Shown here piece by piece: positions 1 through 6,220 of a DNA stretch of 6,400 nt. Both the position numbers and the translations under genes were made by a program. The notes beneath the pieces were generated by a model that saw nothing but the letters and a program-made list of their open reading frames with translations, ran no database searches and was not told where the DNA came from. This DNA comes from Methyloceanibacter sp. (GTDB lineage: Bacteria; Pseudomonadota; Alphaproteobacteria; Rhizobiales; Methyloligellaceae). Every line of letters begins with the position of its first letter. The stretch's first letter is position 1. The stretch covers positions 1 through 6,400 of the forward strand of contig JALHTP010000342.1 in assembly GCA_022865725.1 (NCBI GenBank). The letters run 5' to 3'.

Positions 1-312
1 ACGAAGCTGCGCAGCAACCTCGCCTATTCGTTCGCGTGGCAAGATTACCCGTCCTATGCGCTCGGTTTCAACCCCGGCTCTGCCTCGGCCACCTCGCTGA
101 ACAGCGAAATGCAACAGGGGATTGTCAACCTGATTTGGAGTCCCTTTGCGCAATTACGCGACGGTGTCGTGGGAACCGGGTGGCTCGATGTCGGAATCGA
201 GTACATCTACTCGGATCGAGACGTATTCGGAGGCTCCGAGTCGACCGCAGAGGCCGGCAACGGTCACGGCACCGCCAATCGGGTGATGGCTGCAGCGATC
301 GCACGCTACTGA
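1..312 (+). CDS. Outer-membrane porin, DcaP-like, C-terminal fragment (5' end outside window)
   Basis: This is the last 103 codons of a reading frame that enters from the left edge and stops at TGA 310-312. The translation alternates polar and hydrophobic residues in the manner of outer-membrane beta strands: NLIWSPF, then LDVGIEYIYSDRDVFGG, then a Gly/Asn-rich turn, then NRVMAAAIARY. The protein ends on an aromatic residue, as the last strand of a barrel recognised by the BAM complex normally does, although Tyr is less common there than Phe. The 'DVGIEYIYS.RDVF' strand and the 'NRV.A...RY' closing strand resemble DcaP-type trimeric porins, which let small anionic solutes such as dicarboxylates through the outer membrane. 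The assignment to an outer-membrane barrel is firm. The DcaP family is my recognition from the C-terminus only. It is convergent with the four-gene minus-strand block and not part of it. Confidence 0.75.
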   Translation, partial: TKLRSNLAYSFAWQDYPSYALGFNPGSASATSLNSEMQQGIVNLIWSPFAQLRDGVVGTGWLDVGIEYIYSDRDVFGGSESTAEAGNGHGTANRVMAAAIARY

Positions 313-412
313 CGCGCGCGCATCGGGCCATTGTCTACGCGTCTGTTTGACGTGCCCGATTCAGTTTGACCCTTGGCATGCCGGGGCGAGCAAGGTTCGG
401 CGCGATCAACGG
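313..412. terminator. Convergent intergenic gap with weak hairpins, possible transcription end
   Basis: This 100-bp gap separates the porin stop (+) from the peptidase stop (-). It contains a perfect 7-bp inverted repeat, ATCGGGC at 322-328 and GCCCGAT at 354-360, with a 25-nt loop. A shorter one pairs CCTTG 371-375 with CAAGG 391-395. Neither is followed by a clear T-run in either direction, so these are not textbook intrinsic terminators. Two genes end head-on here, so transcription must stop nearby. The assignment rests mainly on that context. Confidence 0.25.
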
Positions 413-1612
413 CTATGGCTCGAGCGTCGCCAGCGCGACCGCGAGGCGGCACGCGAGCGCGAACTCTGCCAGGTCCACATATTCCTTGATCGTGTGAATC
501 TCATATTGGCCGCCGCCAATGGTCACCGTCGGCACGCCGTGCTTGTCCAGCCAGTTGGCGTCGAGGCCGCCGTTGGAGAAGATTGTGGTTGGACTCAGAC
601 CGAGTGACTCCGCCGCCGCCATGGCGTGCTTCACCACCGGCGCATCCTTTTTCAGCCTGAACGGTGGGTACGCGGCCTGATGGCTGAACTCAACTTCCGC
701 GGTCCCCCCGCCGGCGTCCGTGATCTCCGCTTGCGCCTTAGCGAACATATCCCGATAGGCCTCGGTGATGGCGGCGGCGAACGTCGCGTCCTCACTCCGC
801 GCCTCACCTTTGATGTGGACATAGTCGGTGACGACATTGGTGGCATCGCCGGCCTGCTTACCGTCCTTGCCGGAGAATACTCCGGAATTGCTGGTCCCGG
901 TTGCATCTTGCTTGACCACCTTGCCAAACCAACCGCTGCGGTATGCTTCGGTCAGGGCCACGGCCGCTACCAACGTCGCCGAAATCCCTTGTTCGGGGGC
1001 AACGCCGGCGTGCGCGGCTTTACCGTGAATCTCCACCTCCCAGTTTTCCTGTCCGACCGCGCCGATGATCAGTTCGGTAACGAGCTTGCCGTCCACGTTG
1101 AAGCACATCTCCGCCCCGCCCAGGTCCGCGGGGTCGAGCTCGCGGGCACCATGCAGTCCACTCTCTTCGCGGACGGTGAATAGCAACGTGATCGGCGGGT
1201 GCGGCAGCGCGTGCTTCAGGAGCGTCTCGGCCAATGTCACCAGCACCGCGCAGCCCGTGCGGTTGTCGCCGCCCAAGCCGGTAGTGCCGTCGGAGACAAT
1301 CCGGTCGCCCTCGCGCTTCGGCGTGGCGCCGGCGCAAAGCGGCACCGTGTCGAGATGCGTGGCGAACAGGAGGCGCGGGCCGGGTCGCGTACCGGGCAGA
1401 TCTACGAGCAAGTTGCCGGTCTGCGTCGGCAACGGGATGCGCGCGTTCGCGTCGTCGAAGCGGATGGAGGACGCGGGCACGCCGACTCGCTGCAGGTCTT
1501 CGGAGACCGCAGCGGCGATGGCCGCCTCCTGGCCGGTAATACCCTCTACCGACAGGAACTTCATCAAGCGGTCCTCGGCTGCTTTCACGTCCACGGAAGC
1601 GGTGATGCTCAT
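413..1612 (-). CDS. PepT-like M20 family zinc metallopeptidase
   Basis: A 399-residue cytosolic protein of the M20 family (peptidase T-like), with no signal peptide and a family-typical length. M20 enzymes use two zinc ions to remove terminal residues from small peptides or N-acyl amino acids. All expected ligands are visible: H86 and D88 in HLDTV, bridging D116 in GLGGDNRTG, catalytic E149 and ligand E150 in VREESG, D174 in FNVDGK, and H373 in QYEIHT. Residues near 193-300 form the inserted lid/dimerisation domain, with the conserved H201 in AAHAG. The ATG at 1612 is preferred over an upstream in-frame one at 1666 because AAGGA lies about 8 nt before it and homology begins just after. It is the last gene of the likely operon, 109 bp after the AbgT gene. 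The M20 fold is certain. Tripeptidase activity is family knowledge only, and beside AbgT it might instead hydrolyse an acyl- or aminobenzoyl-glutamate. Confidence 0.92.
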   Translation of the reverse strand: MSITASVDVKAAEDRLMKFLSVEGITGQEAAIAAAVSEDLQRVGVPASSIRFDDANARIPLPTQTGNLLVDLPGTRPGPRLLFATHLDTVPLCAGATPKREGDRIVSDGTTGLGGDNRTGCAVLVTLAETLLKHALPHPPITLLFTVREESGLHGARELDPADLGGAEMCFNVDGKLVTELIIGAVGQENWEVEIHGKAAHAGVAPEQGISATLVAAVALTEAYRSGWFGKVVKQDATGTSNSGVFSGKDGKQAGDATNVVTDYVHIKGEARSEDATFAAAITEAYRDMFAKAQAEITDAGGGTAEVEFSHQAAYPPFRLKKDAPVVKHAMAAAESLGLSPTTIFSNGGLDANWLDKHGVPTVTIGGGQYEIHTIKEYVDLAEFALACRLAVALATLEP

Positions 1613-1652
1613 AGTGCAGTTCCTTGCTGCTTGCGTGAGGTGCTGTCGGCCT

Positions 1653-1673
1653 GATCCTTCCGCCAACAGGATC
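1653..1673 (-). other. Small hairpin in the leader of the M20 peptidase gene
   Basis: A perfect 6-bp inverted repeat (GATCCT / AGGATC, 9-nt loop) lies in the 109-bp gap between the AbgT and peptidase genes, about 40 nt before the peptidase start. There is no T-run after it, so a terminator is unlikely. It could be a transcript-stability or processing element, or chance. Confidence 0.2.
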
Positions 1674-1721
1674 CTGCGCTTGTCGCCACGGTCTTAGGGT
1701 GAAGACGTCTTGCGCTGCGCG

Positions 1722-3290
1722 TCAATGTGGCCCCCAGGGAAGTCCCAAGAGGTACCAGGCGGCGAACAGGAGCGTCCAAAGAACGCCTATCCACATAACG
1801 TAGGGCAACATCAATGCGACGATTGTCCCCACACCCGCGCTCCGCTGATATTTCTGCGCAAATCCGACAACCAACGCGAAGTACGCATTGAGCGGCGTAA
1901 TCGAATTGGTCGGCGAGTCGCCCACACGATAGGCGGCCAGCACGGCAGCGGGATCGACTGCAAGCTGTACGAACAGGGGCACGAAGACCGGTGCGAAGAT
2001 GGCCCATTTGGCGATCGCGGGAGTGAAGAACAGGTTCAGGATCGTAACCACCGCGATAAAGCCGAGCAGCAGCCACAGGGTACCTATATTCGCGCTTTTC
2101 AGCGCGTCGGCCATCGTGACGGCCATGAGGGTCGGTATGTTGCTGTAGTTGAAATAATCTATGAACTGGCTGATCACGACAAAGAGAAGGATGGTGCCCG
2201 CCAGCCCGGAAACTGCCTTCGTCATAGCGTCGATGACATCGGTGGCGCTGTCGACGGTTTTCGCTCCGATCCCATAGGCGATACCCGTCACCAGGAACAA
2301 CATCATGATCGCACCGATCAACCCGTTCATGAACGGTGAGTCTCCGATGAGGATATCCGTCTTTGGGTTGCGCAGGGGTGCGCCTGAGGGGAACGTCAAG
2401 AGGGCGAAAAAAAGTAAAACCGCGATGAAACCGAGAAGGGCAAATTTTAACCCCCGTGACTCCGCGGCAGAAAGCTGGCCATCGCATTGGGCGCTTGCCT
2501 TCGTGCTCCGTTGCGCGCCCTGATATTTGCCCAGCCGAGGCTCGATGATGCGCTCCGTCACGAGTGCGATGATGACCGTGAGAAGCACGACGGACACGAT
2601 CGAGAACCAGATATTGGCGGTGAGATCGATAGAAAGGGTCGGGTTGACCATATGAATGGCGTCGTTTGTCAGCTCGGTGAGCACGGCATCGAGCGGCTTG
2701 ATCATCATGTTCACGTTGAATGCGCTGGCGACCCCTGCAAATCCCAAGCCCAGCCCGGCAATGGGATTTCGACCAAGGCTCAGAAACGCTGCACCTGCCA
2801 ATGGAATTAAAACCAAATAGCCAGCATCCGAAGCGATGCTCGACATGATGCCGACAAAGGCGAGAATGTAGATCAGCGCCCAGCTCGGTGAAACAGCAAC
2901 CAGCTTGCGAATCAATGCATCGACGAGGCCGGACTCCTCGGCGACGCCTACGCCCAACATGGCGACGATCAAGAGTCCGATGGCGGTGAAACCCAGGAAA
3001 TTCGGCACGAGCCGCGTATAAATGTGACGAATTCCATCAGCAGTCATCAGGCTGTTGGCGGTGGTCGTGGCCGTTTCAACGTCGTGCGTATCCGGATTGA
3101 TGACCTGATACGAGACGCTCGCTCCCAACACATACAGAATGTGGGAGAGCGCCATCACGAGAGCGATGAGGATGAGAAAAATCAACACTGGGTGGGGAAC
3201 GCTGTTCCCCACCCGCTCGACCGCATCCAGAAGGGCCTGCATCGCAGTCTTGGATGCATCAGTCTTCGGTGCCTTTCTTGGCCGGCTCAT
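1722..3290 (-). CDS. AbgT-family transporter (p-aminobenzoyl-glutamate / sulfonamide type)
   Basis: A 522-residue inner-membrane protein, the usual AbgT length, with about nine hydrophobic helices plus re-entrant segments. Family landmarks are present: 'SSIASDAGYLVLIPLA' at residues 150-165, the D201-containing stretch PLDAVLTELT, 'FFTPAIAKWAIFAPVFVPLF' at 421-440, and 'AYRVGDSPTNSITPLNAYF' at 453-471. D201, W429, P447 and R455 have nearly the spacing of the Asp/Trp/Pro/Arg set described in MtrF and YdaH, so the transport site looks intact. E. coli AbgT imports the folate breakdown product p-aminobenzoyl-glutamate, whereas MtrF and YdaH were reported to export sulfonamides, so direction cannot be read from sequence. 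A charged loop around residues 250-282 is probably cytoplasmic. The start lies 23 bp after the MFS stop with only a weak AAGG about 12 nt upstream, consistent with coupled operon expression. The downstream M20 peptidase recalls the E. coli abgA-abgB-abgT arrangement, but that hydrolase is of a different M20 subgroup. Confidence 0.93.
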   Translation of the reverse strand: MSRPRKAPKTDASKTAMQALLDAVERVGNSVPHPVLIFLILIALVMALSHILYVLGASVSYQVINPDTHDVETATTTANSLMTADGIRHIYTRLVPNFLGFTAIGLLIVAMLGVGVAEESGLVDALIRKLVAVSPSWALIYILAFVGIMSSIASDAGYLVLIPLAGAAFLSLGRNPIAGLGLGFAGVASAFNVNMMIKPLDAVLTELTNDAIHMVNPTLSIDLTANIWFSIVSVVLLTVIIALVTERIIEPRLGKYQGAQRSTKASAQCDGQLSAAESRGLKFALLGFIAVLLFFALLTFPSGAPLRNPKTDILIGDSPFMNGLIGAIMMLFLVTGIAYGIGAKTVDSATDVIDAMTKAVSGLAGTILLFVVISQFIDYFNYSNIPTLMAVTMADALKSANIGTLWLLLGFIAVVTILNLFFTPAIAKWAIFAPVFVPLFVQLAVDPAAVLAAYRVGDSPTNSITPLNAYFALVVGFAQKYQRSAGVGTIVALMLPYVMWIGVLWTLLFAAWYLLGLPWGPH

Positions 3291-3313
3291 CGTGGCACGC
3301 GGCCTTGCCGAAG

Positions 3314-4969
3314 CTATTTCTCTTTTCCGCGCTTTGACTTGGGTGGTGGATCGCTCGGCAATTGTCCCGCAACGTAATCGGGCAGCCGGCTCGCCGGGAT
3401 GATCGCAAGCAATGCGAGGGCCGCCATGATAAGCAGCCCGATCTTCAGCGCCCGTAGCCGCGACTGTGTGTTCACCCGCACTGCTTCCTGGACCTGCTCA
3501 GGTGTCGCGGTGGTGCCTTGCATCACGCTTTGCAGCTGGTCATTACTTACGAAGTTGATGCTGTCGAGATTGATCTGAGACTGGATCTCGGGCGGCAGTT
3601 TGGGATTCGCGGCGATATTGGTGAGGATGAGCGCGCTCAACAGTCCGACGAGCAGCGCACCCGACACCGCCGTTCCGACGGCGGCCGCGAGGTTGTTCGC
3701 GGTCCCGCGTAGCGACCCAACATCACCAGCGAGCTCTTTCGGCGAGGCCGTGACCAGCACGTTGAACAACAGCGTGACCAAGGCCCCCTGCCCGATACCG
3801 AACATGACGAGGCCCAAGAGGACGGGAACCGCGCTCCAATCATTGCGCACGACAAAAGCGAGCCACACCAGCGCGGCCGTGCAGAGCATGAAGCTATAAC
3901 GTCCGATCTGCCGGGGGGTAAAACTGTCGTAGAAGCGGACGACCAGCATCGCTGTGAAGAACACCGTGAGGTTGAACGGCATCATGGCGATGGCCGTGGC
4001 GAGCGGCGTACGGCCCTGGACGATCTGGATATAGAGCGGCACTGAGAAATTCAGAGCAGCCTCCAGCGCGACGACGGAGAACATTGCGTACACCGCGGCC
4101 CGCTCCTGGGACGAATCGATCACTTCCAGCGCGAGAAGCGGCGTCTTCCCTGCCTCCTGCCGTCTGTGAGTCCACATCAGGAAGGCCTGACCGAGCACGA
4201 TGCCGAGTACGATAAAGATCGGCGCCGGGGATAGGCCAAGGAGGTCGAACGGCGCGTTAGGCCCAGCCAGTCCGAGGCCCCAGCGGTTCAAATTGTTGAA
4301 GCCGAAGCTGATGAGGATGATGGCGCTCGCGGCCAGGACGACTCCGACCATGTCGATCTGCACATCGGGACGCCCCTGGTCGCGCCGGAGACGGAAGCTC
4401 AAAAGGAAAACAATGGCCGAAACCACGATCAGAATTCCGAAGGCCGGACGCCAGCCGATGAACGTGCCCAGAATGCCGCCGATCACGAACGCCAACACGC
4501 CCGCGGCCGCGCGCGCCGAGCCGAGCGCTCCAAGCGCCGTCGCTTGCTGGCGGCCCTTGTAGTTTTCGGCGATGAGCGCCACCAGCGACGGCACAATCAC
4601 CGCGCCGGCCGCGCCGCAAAGCGCCTGGGCCGTAATCATCAGAGGCGCGGTGGGGCTGAAGGTCATCAACACCTGTGACGCGCCGAACACAAGAACAGCC
4701 GCGCGGAACACGTACAGCGCCCCAAAGCGCTGGGTGAGCTTGGCGCCGAGCATGACGAAGCCGGCAACCAGCATCGAATAGGCCACGATGCCGGTGGCGA
4801 TGGTCGTCGGCGGAACACCGAAACTTTTGACCATTCCCCCGAGCGCGACCGGCAAGGAGGCGACGTTGAAGGACATGATCATCTGGCCGAGCGCAATCGC
4901 GATCATCGGCACCCATGATTCCTGCGCCTCGATCCCTCGGTGGCTTTTAGTAGCGGAAGGTGTTGTCAT
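3314..4969 (-). CDS. MFS transporter, DHA2 type with about 14 membrane helices
   Basis: A 551-residue inner-membrane protein. Its length, and hydrophobic stretches that continue well past the twelve of ordinary MFS proteins, fit the 14-helix DHA2 drug:H+ antiporter group. Motif A appears after helix 2 as 'GAKLTQRFGALYVFRA', and a motif-C-like Gly-rich helix 5 as 'GVLAFVIGGILGTFIGWRPAF'. A long hydrophilic loop with PKLPPEIQSQINLDSINF and TPEQVQEAVRVN lies before the last helix, and the tail is basic (PPPKSKRGKEK). The ATG at 4969 is chosen over one at 5032 because GGGG/AGGGG lies about 9 nt upstream and the extra residues do not look like protein. DHA2 members export drugs, dyes or metabolites using the proton gradient. 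The substrate here is unknown. Its place between a glutaminase and an AbgT transporter suggests a metabolite connected with that pathway, which is inference. Confidence 0.9.
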   Translation of the reverse strand: MTTPSATKSHRGIEAQESWVPMIAIALGQMIMSFNVASLPVALGGMVKSFGVPPTTIATGIVAYSMLVAGFVMLGAKLTQRFGALYVFRAAVLVFGASQVLMTFSPTAPLMITAQALCGAAGAVIVPSLVALIAENYKGRQQATALGALGSARAAAGVLAFVIGGILGTFIGWRPAFGILIVVSAIVFLLSFRLRRDQGRPDVQIDMVGVVLAASAIILISFGFNNLNRWGLGLAGPNAPFDLLGLSPAPIFIVLGIVLGQAFLMWTHRRQEAGKTPLLALEVIDSSQERAAVYAMFSVVALEAALNFSVPLYIQIVQGRTPLATAIAMMPFNLTVFFTAMLVVRFYDSFTPRQIGRYSFMLCTAALVWLAFVVRNDWSAVPVLLGLVMFGIGQGALVTLLFNVLVTASPKELAGDVGSLRGTANNLAAAVGTAVSGALLVGLLSALILTNIAANPKLPPEIQSQINLDSINFVSNDQLQSVMQGTTATPEQVQEAVRVNTQSRLRALKIGLLIMAALALLAIIPASRLPDYVAGQLPSDPPPKSKRGKEK

Positions 4970-5059
4970 CTTATTACGCCCCTGCTTCTTTCCTGAGTTC
5001 CTTGGTATTCGACCACGATCAGCGCCGCCCAATTTCAGACAATCGCACGAATCCGAAGT

Positions 5060-6073
5060 TCAAGCCCGCGCTTTGTCTTCAGCCACCGCTTCCGGTTTAG
5101 ACAGGAACAAATCCATGCCCAGCCGCTGCGACAAATATTTCGCGACGAGTTGACCCTTTACGCTGTTGCCGGCGCTGTCGAGTGGCGGGGCAAAGGTACC
5201 AAGCCCACCTTTGCCGGGAGAGACTGTCACGATCCCCCCGCCAATTCCGCTCTTTCCAGGCAGGCCGATATCATAGAGCCAGTCGCCGGACGTTTCGTAC
5301 AGCCCGGCGGTCGTCATCACGGCAAGCGCATAGTGGCAGACGGCCGCGTCGACGACGCGTTCCTTGGTGATCGGATTCACGCCGCCGTCAGCCAAGGTGG
5401 CGCCCATGATGGCTAGGTCCTTGGCGCTCACGTTCAGCGAGCACTGCTTGGTGTAAAGGTCGGTCGACTGCGCCGGATCGAAATAGATTCGACCAAAGCT
5501 CTGAAGCAATCGTGCGATACCCTGGTTGCGGTAGTTGGTCTCCGAGGCGGAAACATAAACCTCCTCGTTGAGCGGAAGCGTTCGGCCGGCGAAGCGTGAC
5601 AAGCCATCGTGAATGAACTGCCATTTGGCATCGAGGGTCGCGCCGGGGACCAGGCTAGTTGTTGCGATCGCACCAGCATTTACCATCGGGTTCGTCCGAC
5701 CGTCTGCACTTTTTTCGATGGCAGCGAGCGAATTGAACGGAAGTCCGGTGGCGTTGGACCCTAGCTTCTCGCGGGCTTGCTCGGCGCCCATCACCTGACA
5801 AACCAGCGCAAATACGAACGGCTTGGAGACGCTCATAATAGAAAATTCATGGTCTGTGTCACCAACCGCATACACGTTGCCGCTGGTTCCTACGACGCAC
5901 ACCCCGAACAGTTCGCTTGGCACACTGGCAAGTGCTGGATAGACGTCGGAGTTTTTTCCGTCGGTGTTAGACTTAAAGCGCTCGTGAGCCTCTGCTACCA
6001 ACGCTGTCACGAATTCTCGTGGCGGCAAGCTGCCGGTCGAGACATAATTGACACTATCGGACTGCGATTCCAT
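5060..6073 (-). CDS. glsA: Serine-dependent glutaminase (glutaminase A family), long form
   Basis: A 337-residue cytosolic enzyme of the beta-lactamase-like glutaminase family, which hydrolyses L-glutamine to L-glutamate and ammonia (EC 3.5.1.2). The catalytic SxxK is S81-V-S-K84. Counting a constant +15 offset from E. coli GlsA1/YbaS, substrate-site residues map to S81, N132 (NPMVNAGAI), N183 (YRNQG), Y207 (LYTKQCSL), Y259 (GLYETSG) and I277 (GKSGIGGG), and Y45 is also kept. The exception is E161, whose counterpart is A176 in 'YVSASETNYRN'. The Gln usually preceding the catalytic Ser is M80. The protein is about 27 residues longer than the E. coli enzymes through short tails at both ends. 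The start at 6073 is set by a strong GGGAGGAA five bases upstream. It is the first gene of the minus-strand block, 90 bp before the MFS gene. Family membership is sure. Glutamine as the physiological substrate is probable but open because of A176. Confidence 0.93.
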   Translation of the reverse strand: MESQSDSVNYVSTGSLPPREFVTALVAEAHERFKSNTDGKNSDVYPALASVPSELFGVCVVGTSGNVYAVGDTDHEFSIMSVSKPFVFALVCQVMGAEQAREKLGSNATGLPFNSLAAIEKSADGRTNPMVNAGAIATTSLVPGATLDAKWQFIHDGLSRFAGRTLPLNEEVYVSASETNYRNQGIARLLQSFGRIYFDPAQSTDLYTKQCSLNVSAKDLAIMGATLADGGVNPITKERVVDAAVCHYALAVMTTAGLYETSGDWLYDIGLPGKSGIGGGIVTVSPGKGGLGTFAPPLDSAGNSVKGQLVAKYLSQRLGMDLFLSKPEAVAEDKARA

Positions 6074-6078
6074 TTATT

Positions 6079-6083
6079 CCTCC
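6079..6083 (-). promoter_or_regulatory. Strong Shine-Dalgarno of the glutaminase gene
   Basis: On the minus strand this reads GGAGG inside GGGAGGAA, five bases before the ATG ending at 6073. It is the best ribosome-binding site in the window, which fits the glutaminase being the first gene of the transcript. Confidence 0.85.
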
Positions 6084-6092
6084 CGACGTTTT

Positions 6093-6203
6093 CTTCAGGG
6101 TATCGCAATGAAAGGCTAGAACGTCATCCTGCGCCTCTACGGCCCGCTCGAGCCGTGGTTCGACAAGACGTGGAAGCGCGGTGAAATCGGGCACCGAAAT
6201 TAG
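6093..6203 (+). pseudogene. C-terminal remnant of a DUF1254/DUF1214-family protein with internal stop
   Basis: Reading frame 6093-6203 gives LQGIAMKG, then a stop, then NVILRLYGPLEPWFDKTW and a short tail ending at TAG 6201-6203. The RLYGPLEPWFDK.W.PGEI ending is the typical C-terminus of DUF1254/DUF1214 proteins, and the residues before the stop fit the usual 'LQ..PGKGW' lead-in. The internal TAG at 6117-6119 stands where those proteins have Trp (TGG), so a single G-to-A change explains it. Upstream of about 6093 the homology ends and the glutaminase leader begins, so roughly 90% or more of the original gene is gone. Full-length members are usually periplasmic proteins of unknown function, in my recollection often encoded near porins. 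The relic lies on the same strand as the truncated porin at the left end of the window. Confidence 0.7.
6099..6127 (-). promoter_or_regulatory. Candidate sigma70-type promoter for the glutaminase operon
   Basis: On the minus strand ATGACG (6127-6122; 4 of 6 with TTGACA) is followed after exactly 17 bases by GATACC (6104-6099), which carries an extended TGC just before it. A start some 7 bases further on would leave a 5' leader of about 20 nt ending in the strong Shine-Dalgarno. The -10 match is poor (3 of 6). The site overlaps the pseudogene remnant on the other strand. This is a candidate only. Confidence 0.25.
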
Positions 6204-6220
6204 ATGATTCCTTCAGCTAA

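Noticed and set aside
36..350. Plus-strand open frame overlapping the porin end
   Set aside because: Arg- and Cys-rich translation in the wrong frame. The frame beginning at base 1 gives beta-barrel strands and an aromatic C-terminus.
626..1183. Plus-strand open frame (185 codons) opposite the M20 peptidase
   Set aside because: Another antisense shadow, with no recognisable domain and no convincing ribosome-binding site.
1065..1697. Long plus-strand open frame (210 codons) opposite the M20 peptidase
   Set aside because: It is antisense to a protein with complete M20 motifs, its translation is low-complexity Ser/Pro/Arg-rich, and it resembles no family. GC-rich codon bias explains it.
1710..2339. 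Plus-strand open frame (209 codons) opposite the AbgT gene
   Set aside because: The translation is highly charged, rich in His, Arg, Gln and Asp, as expected from reading the opposite strand of a membrane protein gene.
1609..2487. Minus-strand open frame (292 codons) in another frame of the AbgT gene
   Set aside because: Arg-rich, without family features, and fully inside the well-supported AbgT reading frame.
4257..4916. Minus-strand open frame (219 codons) within the MFS gene
   Set aside because: An Arg/Gly-rich alternative frame of a clear membrane transporter.
4970..5059. Possible terminator or riboswitch in the 90-bp gap between glutaminase and the MFS gene
   Set aside because: No stable stem with a T-run and no recognisable aptamer pattern. 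It looks like an ordinary intra-operon spacer.
5777..6184. Plus-strand open frame (135 codons) spanning the glutaminase start and the DUF1254 relic
   Set aside because: It uses a different frame from the relic and runs antisense to the glutaminase. Its translation matches nothing I recognise.
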